64,000 nucleotides of DNA from Massilia sp. Mn16-1_5 (lineage in GTDB: Bacteria > Pseudomonadota > Gammaproteobacteria > Burkholderiales > Burkholderiaceae_D): NCBI RefSeq assembly GCF_004798585.1, contig NZ_PPXQ01000005.1, forward strand, positions 248,001-312,000, given 5' to 3'. Below the pieces are notes generated by a model. The model made no database searches. It worked only from the letters and a program-made list of their open reading frames with translations, and had not been told where the DNA came from. The position numbers and the translations under genes are program-made. Positions 36,237 through 44,721 of the stretch are shown piece by piece (the stretch's first letter is position 1; each line of letters opens with the position of its first letter).

Positions 36237-37067
36237 ATGCGCTTCCTGCGACCACTCTGGCTGTTCGTGCTGGCCTTCATGCTGGCCGGCGCGGCCCAGG
36301 CCCAGCTGAAACCGGTGCCGGCGCTGACCAGCCGCGTCACCGACGAAGCCGGCATGCTCGACACCACCCAGCGCCAGCGCCTGGAAGCCGTACTGGCCGA
36401 ACATGAAGCAAAAAGCGGCAACCAGATCGCCGTCCTGCTGGTGAAGTCGACCGAGCCGGAAGCGATCGAGCAGTACGGCATTCGCGTGGTCGATGCCTGG
36501 AAGCTGGGACGCAAGGGCGTGGACGATGGCGTGCTGCTGCTCGTCGCGCGCGACAACCCGAGCTCGCTGCGCCGCCTGCGCATCGAAGCCGGACGCGGGG
36601 TGCAGGGCGTGCTCACCGATGCGCAATCGAAGCGCATCCTGCAGGACGTCATCGCGCCCCATTTTCGTCAGAACCATTACTACGAGGGCCTGGTCGCAGG
36701 CGTGGGCGCGATCGCCACGCTGCTGAACCGGGAACGATTTCCCGAGCCGGCACCGCAGATAGCCCCTGCGAACACGGCCCAGGATGGAGGAGGAGGCGGG
36801 ATCGGTATGTTTGGTATCTTGATGTTGATTTTCGGGTTCATGCTGCTCCGCTCGATGTTCCGTCCGCGCCGCACGCGCCTGTCGCGCGGCGGCTGGGGCA
36901 GTGGCGCCACCGGGTTCATCCTTGGCAGCATCCTCAGCAATGCCGGGCGTAGCGGCGGCGGTGGCGGCTTCGGCGGCTTTTCCGGCGGTGGCGGCGGCTT
37001 CGGCGGTGGCGGCTTCTCCGGCGGCGGCGGCAGTTTTGATGGCGGCGGCGCCTCGGGAGACTGGTGA
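36237..37067 (+). CDS. TPM-domain protein with Gly-rich tail (YgcG-like)
   Basis: 276 residues. A signal peptide (about 1-22, ending AQA) is followed by a TPM domain (35-165: VTDEAGMLDTTQRQRLEAVLAEHEAKSGNQIAVLLV...). A membrane helix at about 190-208 and a Gly/Ser-rich tail follow. Likely membrane-anchored with the TPM domain outside. Two bases after lemA; its TGA overlaps the ATG of the next gene. Confidence 0.92.
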   Translation: MRFLRPLWLFVLAFMLAGAAQAQLKPVPALTSRVTDEAGMLDTTQRQRLEAVLAEHEAKSGNQIAVLLVKSTEPEAIEQYGIRVVDAWKLGRKGVDDGVLLLVARDNPSSLRRLRIEAGRGVQGVLTDAQSKRILQDVIAPHFRQNHYYEGLVAGVGAIATLLNRERFPEPAPQIAPANTAQDGGGGGIGMFGILMLIFGFMLLRSMFRPRRTRLSRGGWGSGATGFILGSILSNAGRSGGGGGFGGFSGGGGGFGGGGFSGGGGSFDGGGASGDW

Positions 37068-37597
37068 TGGCAGACCACATGACCCATGAATCCTTCGGCC
37101 AGCGCTGCGGTCGCGTACTGCGGCACTGGCGCAGCAGCAAGGCCGACGCCCAGCGCGCCTTCCCCGACAGCACCCTCGCAGCCGTCGCCCAGGCGATCAC
37201 GGCTGGCGAGCAGACCCATCGGGGCGAAGTGCGCTTCATCGTCGAAAAAGCGCTGCCCACCGACGAAGTCTGGGATGGCGTCACCAACCGCCAGCGCGCC
37301 CTCGCCCTGTTCGCCGACTACGGCGTCTGGGACACCGAGGACAATTGCGGCGTGCTGATCTACGTGAACCTGGCCGAACACAAGGTCGACATCGTGGCCG
37401 ACCGCGGCATCGACCGCAAGATCGACGCCGCCACCTGGCAGGCCGTGTGCCGCACGATGACCGAGGGTTTTAGGCAGAACAATTACCACGACGCCACGCT
37501 GGCGGCGATCGAGCAGGTGAATACACTGCTGCGCACGCACTTCCCGGCCAACGGCGCGCGGCCCAACGAGTTGCCGGACAGTCCGATCATGCTCTGA
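37067..37597 (+). CDS. Second TPM-domain protein
   Basis: 176 residues with a TPM domain (about 20-165) but no signal peptide or membrane helix, so probably cytosolic or held at the membrane by its neighbour. ATG at 37067 overlaps the stop of the upstream gene. The motif AEHKVDIVADRGIDRKIDAATWQAVCRTM is typical. Third gene of the lemA operon. Confidence 0.9.
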   Translation: MADHMTHESFGQRCGRVLRHWRSSKADAQRAFPDSTLAAVAQAITAGEQTHRGEVRFIVEKALPTDEVWDGVTNRQRALALFADYGVWDTEDNCGVLIYVNLAEHKVDIVADRGIDRKIDAATWQAVCRTMTEGFRQNNYHDATLAAIEQVNTLLRTHFPANGARPNELPDSPIML

Positions 37598-37664
37598 GGA
37601 CCGGCTATCACGGACGCGGGCTTGCCCTTAGAATATCGGCAACCGAACTCCGTGAAAGCGCGCC

Positions 37665-38429
37665 ATGAAACTCGAAAACAAGATCGCCCTCGTCACCGGT
37701 GCCAGCCAGGGCATCGGCCTGGCCTGCGCCCAACGTCTGGTGCGCGAAGGGGCGCGCGTGATGCTGGCCGACGTGCGCCCGGAGGTGGCCGAGGCGGCCG
37801 CCGCACTGGGCGAGGCCGCTCGCTTCTTCGTTGCCGACGTCAGCCAGAAGTCCGATGTCGACGCTCTCTTCCAGGCCACCTTCGATGCCTTCGGCCGTGT
37901 CGACATCCTGGTCAACAACGCCGGCGTCACCCATGCGGCCGACTTCCTCGACTTGCAGGAGGAAGACTTCGACCGCGTCCTGCGGGTCAACCTGAAATCG
38001 ATGTTCCTGTGCAGCCAGGCGGCCGCGCGGGACATGGTCAAGCGCCAGGACGGCTGCATCATCAATATGTCGAGCGTGAATGCCGAACTGGTGATTCCGA
38101 ACCAGGTACCGTACGTGATCTCGAAAGGCGGCGTCAACCAGCTCACGCGCGTGGCGGCAGTCAGCCTGGCCCAGCACGGCATCCGCGTGAATGCCATCGG
38201 CCCGGGCACGATCCTGACCGAACTGGCGAAACAGGCCGTGCTGTCCAGCCCGGAAGCGCGCCACACCATCCTGTCGCGCACGCCGCTCGGACGCTGCGGC
38301 GAGCCGGAAGAAGTGGCCGCGATCGCCGCCTTCCTCGCCAGCGACGACGCCTCCTACATGACCGGGCAGACCCTGTATGCCGACGGCGGGCGCCTGCCGC
38401 TGAATTACACCGTGCCCGTCCGCGACTGA
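37665..38429 (+). CDS. Short-chain dehydrogenase/reductase
   Basis: 254 residues, classical SDR. TGASQGIG (cofactor, 11-18), NNAG (about 85-88) and the catalytic Ser and YVISK (about 138-156) are all intact, as is the ADGG near the end. Cytosolic; probably NAD(H)-linked because of the Asp at the end of the second strand (MLADVRPE). Substrate unknown. Single gene. Confidence 0.94.
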   Translation: MKLENKIALVTGASQGIGLACAQRLVREGARVMLADVRPEVAEAAAALGEAARFFVADVSQKSDVDALFQATFDAFGRVDILVNNAGVTHAADFLDLQEEDFDRVLRVNLKSMFLCSQAAARDMVKRQDGCIINMSSVNAELVIPNQVPYVISKGGVNQLTRVAAVSLAQHGIRVNAIGPGTILTELAKQAVLSSPEARHTILSRTPLGRCGEPEEVAAIAAFLASDDASYMTGQTLYADGGRLPLNYTVPVRD

Positions 38430-38519
38430 ACAGGCAGCCCAGGCCTCTTCGGGCTGGCGAACTCGACTATATTCACAGTTCGCATGTCTGGTATCTGAAT
38501 ATACAATTAGACAAATATA

Positions 38520-38603
38520 TGGCAGCGCAACATAATGCACCTGTCTCCACTATTCTCCTCCAAGAAAATAGTTTTAAGCCCGCCACGAAGCGGGCTTTTT
38601 TTT
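38520..38603 (+). ncRNA. Candidate small RNA with anti-Shine-Dalgarno loop and intrinsic terminator
   Basis: No coding frame fits. ACTATT (38549-38554) pairs with AATAGT (38567-38572), displaying CTCCTCC (38555-38561) in the loop, the complement of a ribosome-binding site. The terminator at 38576-38603 follows. The 5' end is uncertain: AT-rich -10-like boxes occur at 38468-38473 and 38500-38520. The shape recalls small RNAs with C/U-rich anti-SD loops, including a toxic sRNA family reported for betaproteobacteria (from memory). Confidence 0.5.
38576..38603 (+). terminator. Intrinsic terminator of candidate sRNA
   Basis: AAGCCCGC (38576-38583) and GCGGGCTT (38590-38597) around CACGAA, followed by a run of eight T's. 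Confidence 0.88.
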
Positions 38604-38759
38604 GCGCCTGCACTCAGGACAGTACTCCCCACATAGATAGATCCTCATCCGCGAAATTCGTTCGCCGCAGCGTTCTCATGCTTGCGCTAGGTCATACTCG
38701 GGTCACAATCCCTGCCTATACTGAATTCATCTGCAGTACACGCAACCGATATGCCTGAT

Positions 38760-38860
38760 TGCAGACAGGTGTGCAGCGCAAACGCGTTGCACACCCACCG
38801 ATCAAAGTCTCTTGGCCCGATCTTGGGTTGTGCCCACCTCTCTCCGGTGGGCATTTTTTT
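38760..38860 (+). ncRNA. Candidate structured RNA with 11-bp hairpin and terminator
   Basis: The segment 38769-38794 folds into an 11-pair stem (one G-U pair) around AAAC. A spacer leads to a terminator at 38831-38860. A TATACT box at 38717-38722 could drive it. It is not obviously a known riboswitch; the ~160 bases to the next start codon and the intact terminator favour a free small RNA over a leader. Confidence 0.45.
38831..38860 (+). terminator. Intrinsic terminator of second RNA candidate
   Basis: TGCCCACC (38831-38838) pairs with GGTGGGCA (38846-38853), followed by T7. Confidence 0.88.
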
Positions 38861-38892
38861 CCTCAGCACTACCCAGGTTGCATAAATGTGAA

Positions 38893-38912
38893 GACGGGCC
38901 TTGCGGCCCGTC
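38893..38912 (+). promoter_or_regulatory. Third hairpin, in the leader of the zinc-ribbon gene
   Basis: GACGGGCC and GGCCCGTC form a perfect eight-pair stem with loop TTGC; GGCTTTTG follows, a weak U-tract. It could be a weak terminator or a leader structure for the gene at 39020. Confidence 0.45.
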
Positions 38913-39019
38913 GGCTTTTGACTATGATGAAGTTTGTGTCACAAAATGCCTCGCAAGCGGGATTGCCGACAAGATCCCAAGGCGAGCGCTGCCATACACC
39001 AGACAAGGGAGCCGGACCG

Positions 39020-39331
39020 ATGAATTTTCAACTATCCGAAAAGCATACCCAGCATGAATCCGCCAGCCGCCGCCAGCACGAGCACGTCGATGCCCTGGTC
39101 CTGAGCGAGCTCAATCCACTGGTCGTGGTCGACCATCTCGATGGCGAGCACACGACCCTCACCCTCCTCACCTTCGGCAGCGTGCGCGAAGTCTGTCCGA
39201 AATGCCAGCAAGGCAATCTGAAGCTCGTGCTGCGCCAGACCTCGGTGCGCATGGCCCACCTGTTTTGCGCCGAATGCGAAAGCTGCTTCGACGCCCGCTA
39301 TGCCGATGGCGCCCCCGCGCTGACCATCTGA
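39020..39331 (+). CDS. Small zinc-ribbon protein
   Basis: 103 residues; AAGGGAG precedes the ATG by eight bases. Two Cys pairs (CPKC and CAEC about 25 residues apart, plus a third Cys) form a likely zinc ribbon. No membrane segment. Family not recognised; a role in nucleic-acid or protein binding is possible. Confidence 0.75.
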   Translation: MNFQLSEKHTQHESASRRQHEHVDALVLSELNPLVVVDHLDGEHTTLTLLTFGSVREVCPKCQQGNLKLVLRQTSVRMAHLFCAECESCFDARYADGAPALTI

Positions 39332-39406
39332 TCGCCTTGTAGCCCGACCGTGCATGCGCACGGTCGCATGCCGTGGTATGGTTGCCGTTTTGTCAGTTCG
39401 CACACC

Positions 39407-39805
39407 ATGCCGCCGCTTCTTCACTTTGCCCTGCTCGACCCGCGCCTCAACAAGCTGCGCCATGCCGCCGCGATCGCCCTGTTCCTGGCCATCGTGATCG
39501 CCGGATCGATTCCGGGTGCGCGTGCCGACATCGGCGAATACGCATCGGGCGTCGTGCTGCACTCGACGGCCTATGCCGTGCTGGCGCTGCTCTGGTTTAC
39601 CGGCAGCCGCGGCAGCGGGACGAACAGGGCGGTCGCGACCGTGCTGGCGATCGCCGTGATGGGCGCGATCGACGAATCGGTACAGAGCTTTTTCCCCTAC
39701 CGCGGCGCCGACATGCGCGACTGGATGGTCGACGTCAGCTCGGCCCTGGTCGTCAGCGCGATCCTGTGGGGGCTGCTGCCGAAAGCGGCGCTCCAACGCA
39801 GCTGA
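39407..39805 (+). CDS. VanZ-like membrane protein
   Basis: 132 residues with three to four hydrophobic helices (about 17-35, 50-68, 76-94, 110-125). The pattern IPGARADIGEY...HSTAYAVLALLW...AIDESVQSFFPYRGADMRDWMVD is characteristic of VanZ-like proteins. Function in bacteria lacking vancomycin targets is unclear. Start at the ATG at 39407; a longer frame from 39350 adds non-conserved residues. Confidence 0.85.
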   Translation: MPPLLHFALLDPRLNKLRHAAAIALFLAIVIAGSIPGARADIGEYASGVVLHSTAYAVLALLWFTGSRGSGTNRAVATVLAIAVMGAIDESVQSFFPYRGADMRDWMVDVSSALVVSAILWGLLPKAALQRS

Positions 39806-39964
39806 GTCCGGCTTCAAGGGACATTTCCCCCTACTACCTCCGCTTGATTTGGCTCATGTGATACCCGAGTCAGCTGGAACGTCGTGCCCGATTACCCCTC
39901 TTACCGGAGTGGCAGACGTCATCGTCACGCATACCCACTGACAAAATCCAACGGAGGATCAATC

Positions 39965-40630
39965 ATGAAACAACAACATCAGAGCATGGTCCTGGCGGGC
40001 TTGCTGGCCGTGGCGATCGGCCTGTCCGGCTGCGCCGCCATGCGCGGCGGCAGCGATGCGGGCGGCGACACGTCAAGCAGCAGCGGCGCCAGCGGCAGCA
40101 GCAGCTCAGGCAGCAGCACCAGCGGCAGCTCGGGCACGGGCGCCACCGGCAGCTCGGGCACGGGCGCCACCGGCAGCGACGCCGGCGGCAGTTCCGGTAC
40201 GGGTACCGGCACCAGCTCAGGTTCTTCGGGCACCTCCGGCACGTCGGGCACCAGCAGCTATGACCAGTCCAGCAGCTCCGGCAGCACGACCCAGGGCAGT
40301 TCGACCGGCGCCACCTCCGATACCGCCAGCGGCAGCTCCCAGGCCGGCAGCGCTACAAGCAGCGGCGGCACCGCTGCCTCCAGCTCCAGCCCGAACAGCA
40401 CCGTGGTCTCGATCGAACTGGTACCGCGTCCCAGCAGCGGCGTAGGCGGCTCGGGCGCCACGGGCAGCAGCAGCGCCGGCACCACGGGCAGCTCGATGAC
40501 TTCCGACCGCGTCTACCGCGTCACGCTGCGCATGGACGACGGCAGCACCCAGGTCGTTACCCAGGAAGCCACGCCCGACTTCCGCAGCGGCGACCGTGTG
40601 AACCACAGCAGCGGCACGATCCAGCGCTGA
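39965..40630 (+). CDS. Ser/Gly-rich lipoprotein
   Basis: 221 residues after a CGGAGG site. The lipobox LSGC is near residue 20. Residues 30-140 are nearly all Ser, Gly, Thr and Ala, an extended linker of low complexity. The last ~70 (VVSIELVPRP...RVYRVTLRMDDGSTQVVTQEATPDFRSGDRVN) form a small conserved domain like that at the end of SlyB/Pcp-type outer-membrane lipoproteins. It probably sits in the outer membrane with the domain held away by the linker. Confidence 0.82.
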   Translation: MKQQHQSMVLAGLLAVAIGLSGCAAMRGGSDAGGDTSSSSGASGSSSSGSSTSGSSGTGATGSSGTGATGSDAGGSSGTGTGTSSGSSGTSGTSGTSSYDQSSSSGSTTQGSSTGATSDTASGSSQAGSATSSGGTAASSSSPNSTVVSIELVPRPSSGVGGSGATGSSSAGTTGSSMTSDRVYRVTLRMDDGSTQVVTQEATPDFRSGDRVNHSSGTIQR

Positions 40631-40722
40631 CGCAAGCCGCATCCCACCTGCACAGGCTTTGTGGCGGGCCGCTGGGCGATACGGCGGTCCGGCGGCTTGG
40701 CGTGCATTGCCGGTCCGTACGT

Positions 40723-42540
40723 TCAGGCCGCGCCGGCGTCCCGCTGGTCCTCGTCCTTGTCTTCGTCCCTGGCCGGCTGAAGCTGGGCGTTGCGCGTGGC
40801 CGCCGAGATCACCTCGAACGGCAGCTTCGGCGTACGGTCGGCATTCAGCAAGCCGTTCGCTTCCTGGAAGGTGTCGGCGAACTGGGTGTAGCAGAAGCCG
40901 CTGAACATGAAGGTCTCGTTCACCACCTTCAGCAGGCCGCGGTACAGGTTGTGGAAGCCCTCGGCCGTGGTCGAGCGCGAATAGCCCCAGGTGCCCTCTT
41001 CCGGCGTGCCCCGGGTGTCGTAGGCAATGCCGCCGAATTCGGTCAGCACGATCGGCTGGCCGCGATGCGGGAAACCGTCCAGGGTCAGGATGCGGCCACC
41101 CGGACGCCGCTGGTCGAACAGGGTGCGCACCGGGTCGCTCACTTCGTAGCGTGCCTTGACCTTTTCGGGGTCGCAGTCGTAGTCGTGGATGCCGAGGATG
41201 TCGGTGGCCGAGGCTTCCCAGCCGTCGTTGCCGATCACGGGGCGCGTCGCATCGAGCGTCCGGGTCAGGTGGTACAAGGCCTCGACGGCATTGCGATGTG
41301 CCTGCGTCAAGGTCAGGTTCGGCACGCCCCAGGATTCGTTGAAGGCGACCCAGACGATGATGCAGGGGTGGCTGTAATCGCGGTCGATCGCCTCGGTCCA
41401 CTCGCGCACCATGCGCGTGATGGCGCGCGGGCTGAAGCGGTAGGCCGAGGGCATCTCTTCCCAGACCAGCAGGCCGAGCTTGTCCGCCCAGTACAGGTAG
41501 CGCGGATCTTCGATCTTCTGGTGCTTGCGCACGCCATTGAAGCCCATCAGCTTGGCCAGTTCGACGTCGCGCTTGAGGTGATCGTCGGACGGGCCGGTAA
41601 GGAAGGATTCCGGCCAGTAGCCCTGGTCCAGCACCAGGCGCAGCTGGTAAGGCCTTCCATTCAACATCAAGCGGTCGCGGTTAATCGCGAAGGAGCGCAG
41701 CGCGGTGTACGACTTGATGCGGTCGACCACGCGGTCGCCGCAGCGCAGCGTCACCTCGGCGTCGAGCAGGGTCGGACGTTCCGGGCTCCACAGCAGTTCG
41801 TTACGCGAATCGTCGATGCCGGGGTCGGACAGGGCGATCTTGCGGTTCGCCTCGCCGGCCAGCAGCTTGTAGTGGTCGTCCGCCAGCAGGTGCTCGCCAT
41901 GCCAGATCTTGACTTCGACGAACATGTCGTCGCGGATCTCGCCGCCGGCAAACACTTCGCAGCCGATCTCGAAGGTTTCAAAAATCGGGGTCCACTTCAG
42001 CTTGTTGATGAAGGTCTTCTCGACCTGCTCGACCCAGACGGTCTGCCAGATACCGGTGGTGCGCGGATACCAGATCGAGTGCGGTTCCAGCAGCCAGTCC
42101 TGCTTGCCGCGCGGCTTGGCAAGGTCGGCCGGATCGTCTTCGACGTAGACGGTGACGGTCTGCTTGCCGTCTGCCTTCATGGCGGAGGTGATGTCGGCAG
42201 AGAATGGCGTGTGGCCGCCCTCGTGCTCGGCGACCAGATAACCGTTGACCCAGACCCGCGCCGAATAATCGACCGCGCCGAAGTGCAGGATGGTGCGGCC
42301 TTCGGTGGGCATCACGGTGAAGTCGCGCTCGTACCAGCAGACACGGTGGAAACCGGTATCGGCGATGCCGGACAGCTTCGTTTCCGGCGCGAAGGGCACC
42401 TCGATCTCATGGGTCCACTCCGGTACCTCGCCCGGCAGCTTGAAGCGCATCTCGTCGTCGAAACAGAAGCGCCACTTGCCGTTCAGGCTGATCCAGTTGT
42501 CGCGTACCAGTTGGGGACGGGGATATTCAAACTGACTCAT
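40723..42540 (-). CDS. GH2 family glycosidase (beta-galactosidase/glucuronidase type)
   Basis: 605 residues, no signal peptide, so cytosolic. An N-terminal jelly-roll (WISLNGKWRF...) and immunoglobulin-like domain are followed by the TIM barrel, with the acid/base Glu in FNESWGVPN and the nucleophile in LTEFGGIAYD. Last gene of the gal operon; its ATG lies within the end of galK. In this context I infer release of galactose from a galactoside; family members with the same motifs also act on glucuronides. Confidence 0.9.
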   Translation of the reverse strand: MSQFEYPRPQLVRDNWISLNGKWRFCFDDEMRFKLPGEVPEWTHEIEVPFAPETKLSGIADTGFHRVCWYERDFTVMPTEGRTILHFGAVDYSARVWVNGYLVAEHEGGHTPFSADITSAMKADGKQTVTVYVEDDPADLAKPRGKQDWLLEPHSIWYPRTTGIWQTVWVEQVEKTFINKLKWTPIFETFEIGCEVFAGGEIRDDMFVEVKIWHGEHLLADDHYKLLAGEANRKIALSDPGIDDSRNELLWSPERPTLLDAEVTLRCGDRVVDRIKSYTALRSFAINRDRLMLNGRPYQLRLVLDQGYWPESFLTGPSDDHLKRDVELAKLMGFNGVRKHQKIEDPRYLYWADKLGLLVWEEMPSAYRFSPRAITRMVREWTEAIDRDYSHPCIIVWVAFNESWGVPNLTLTQAHRNAVEALYHLTRTLDATRPVIGNDGWEASATDILGIHDYDCDPEKVKARYEVSDPVRTLFDQRRPGGRILTLDGFPHRGQPIVLTEFGGIAYDTRGTPEEGTWGYSRSTTAEGFHNLYRGLLKVVNETFMFSGFCYTQFADTFQEANGLLNADRTPKLPFEVISAATRNAQLQPARDEDKDEDQRDAGAA

Positions 42541-43624
42541 TGTTTTCCTTTCCTTCATGCGGAACCGGGATCAGGAGCCGGCCCTGGCGTCCATTTTTGT
42601 TGTATTCCTTGAGCGCGGCTTCGGCCGCCCCTTGCGCGAAGCCGGCCTTGCACAGCGCCACGCAGGCGCCGCCGAAGCCGGCGCCGGTCAGGCGCGCGCC
42701 GACCACGCCTTCCTGCGCGCGCAGTAGCGCACACAGTTCGTCGAGTTCGGGGATCGAGACTTCGTAATCGTCGCGCAGGCTGAAGTGCGATGCATCCATC
42801 AGCTCGCCGAAGCGTTCGAGCGAGACGCCGTTCGCAGCCTCGAGCACGCGCAGGTTTTCCTGCACCACGTGGCGCGCACGGCGCCGCAGCGGTTCGGGCA
42901 GGCTTTCCACAGCTTGCGGATCGGCTACGTCGCGCAGGGCCTGTACGCCCAGCTTGCGCGAGGCTTCCTCGCATTCGGCACGCCGTTCGTTGTACTTGCT
43001 GCCGGCCAGTTTGCGCGCGATGCCGGAGTCGATGACGATGATCTCCGCATCCGGCGGCAGCGGCGCCAGCCGGTGCTCCAGGGTGCGCGCATCGATGAAC
43101 AGCATGTTCGACTCGTCGGCCAGGCTGGAGGCCATCTGGTCCATGATCCCGCAGTTCACGCGCGCGAATTCGATCTCGGCGCGCTGGGCGATGCGCGCCA
43201 GCTTGACGTCGTCGAGTTCGAAGCCGAGCATCTGGCGCAGCGCGCGCAGGGTCGCCACTTCGAGTGCCGCGCTGGAGGACAGGCCGGAACCGACCGGCAC
43301 GTCGGTCGAGACCCAGACCCGCAGCGGCGGCACGTTCACACCCTCGGCTTCGACCAGGCGGATGCAGCCTTCGATGTAGCTGCCGAAGCCGGAGGGCGCG
43401 CTGCCGTCGGGCGCGAAGGTGACGTTCGCGTCGAGGGTGCTCGAATAAAAGACAAAGTGGCCATCGTTGCTGCGCGAGAGCGCCACGGTGGTGCGCTGGG
43501 GCGTCGCCACCGGCAGCATGTAGCCGTCGTTGTAGTCCGTATGTTCGCCCAGCAGGTTGACGCGTCCGGGCGCGGAGGCATTGACCTCGGGTGCGCCGCC
43601 AAAAAAGGAATCGCTTGTCACCAT
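42527..43624 (-). CDS. galK: Galactokinase
   Basis: 365 residues, GHMP kinase phosphorylating galactose at C1. The galactokinase signature APGRVNLLGEHTDYNDGYMLP is near residue 18, the ATP loop PVGSGLSSSAALE near 110 and the C-terminal LTGAGFGGACVAL near 320. The ATG at 43624 overlaps the previous stop by one base (TGATG). The gene product supplies Gal-1-P to GalT. Confidence 0.97.
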   Translation of the reverse strand: MVTSDSFFGGAPEVNASAPGRVNLLGEHTDYNDGYMLPVATPQRTTVALSRSNDGHFVFYSSTLDANVTFAPDGSAPSGFGSYIEGCIRLVEAEGVNVPPLRVWVSTDVPVGSGLSSSAALEVATLRALRQMLGFELDDVKLARIAQRAEIEFARVNCGIMDQMASSLADESNMLFIDARTLEHRLAPLPPDAEIIVIDSGIARKLAGSKYNERRAECEEASRKLGVQALRDVADPQAVESLPEPLRRRARHVVQENLRVLEAANGVSLERFGELMDASHFSLRDDYEVSIPELDELCALLRAQEGVVGARLTGAGFGGACVALCKAGFAQGAAEAALKEYNKNGRQGRLLIPVPHEGKENNESV

Positions 43625-44721
43625 CAGTTCGTCTCCAGCCAAAGGGGCCGCTGGCGGCCATGCACGGTCACGGCGGGCCACTGCGGATCCAGGGTGATGT
43701 TCTCCAGTCCCTGCGGCCCGAGGAGGAAGGTGTCCTCGATCTTCAGGCCGGCAAAGCTGGGGTTGAATGCGAAGGCCATGCCCTCTTCCAGTTCGGTCGC
43801 CGTGCTGGCGGTGGCGACGATCTCGCGCGCCAGGTAGCCGGTGATGCCGCCCTGGTGGTGCTCGTTGATCGCGTCCTGGCGGTCGGCGTGCTTGTAGGCC
43901 GCGTCGAACGAGTGGTACACGGCGGACAAGGACTTGCCGGGCGTGACGGTGGCCAGGCCGGTGGCCTCGACTTCCATCAAGGCCTGCTGGTCCTGCGGGG
44001 CTGCGCCCAAACTCGCAAAGCTGACGAAGCGCGTCAGGTTCGCATACAGGCCGTGGCGGCGCGCGCAGAACACGAGCATGGCGCGCGCGCCGAGCGGCTC
44101 GTGCGAGGGCGTCGGATGGCGGTAGAGCGGCAGGCGCCGTTCGCCCGCCGCCAGCACCAGGGCCGGATGGATGCCGCGCCGCCAGAGCGCGGCCGCGCCG
44201 GCGGCCGCCAGGTCATATTCGGTCCATTCCGGGCGCGCGGCGCGCATCACATCCGTCATCGCCTCGGCCGCCTCGCGTCCCAGCAGGCGGTAGCGCGCCT
44301 GCTCGGCATCGCTGAGCACCAGGCGCCGTTTTAGCAGGCTGGTGGGCAGCGGCTGCTCGCCGTTGCGTGGACGGTCCGACAGCACCGGGCGCTCGCCGGC
44401 CAGGCCCAGCACATAGCGTTCGCGCAGCTCGACCTGGGCCCAGGGCGTGACGTGGAAAGTAAAACCCGCCGGGACTTCTTCCTCGCGCAGGCGCGCCACT
44501 TCGATCTCGTCGGTGAGGATGACGGCTTCTTCGCGTGTGACCAGGACTTCGGCCACGCCCGTTTCCATCGCGTGCAGCACGGCGCTCGAGCCGCCTGCGG
44601 TGACCCAGGCGAACCAGTCGATGCCGCGCAGGCAGATCGCCGCGGCGCCGCTGCGTTCCAGGCAATCGCGCAGGATGGCCAGCTTGTCCGCCACCTCGGC
44701 GGCGCGTGTCACGCCGCTCAT
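43624..44721 (-). CDS. M24-fold (Xaa-Pro peptidase-like) protein, probably catalytically inactive
   Basis: 365 residues with a creatinase-like N-domain and a pita-bread M24 C-domain. The five metal ligands of active M24 enzymes (Asp, Asp, His, Glu, Glu) look mostly lost: the metal-ligand strand reads CARRHGLYANLTRF where an aspartate is expected in each half, and the usual EPG is FNPS. Only the last acidic residue, in KIED, is kept. ATG at 44721 overlaps the galT stop (ATGA). The location between galT and galK implies a job in galactose use or its regulation rather than peptide cleavage. Confidence 0.8.
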   Translation of the reverse strand: MSGVTRAAEVADKLAILRDCLERSGAAAICLRGIDWFAWVTAGGSSAVLHAMETGVAEVLVTREEAVILTDEIEVARLREEEVPAGFTFHVTPWAQVELRERYVLGLAGERPVLSDRPRNGEQPLPTSLLKRRLVLSDAEQARYRLLGREAAEAMTDVMRAARPEWTEYDLAAAGAAALWRRGIHPALVLAAGERRLPLYRHPTPSHEPLGARAMLVFCARRHGLYANLTRFVSFASLGAAPQDQQALMEVEATGLATVTPGKSLSAVYHSFDAAYKHADRQDAINEHHQGGITGYLAREIVATASTATELEEGMAFAFNPSFAGLKIEDTFLLGPQGLENITLDPQWPAVTVHGRQRPLWLETN

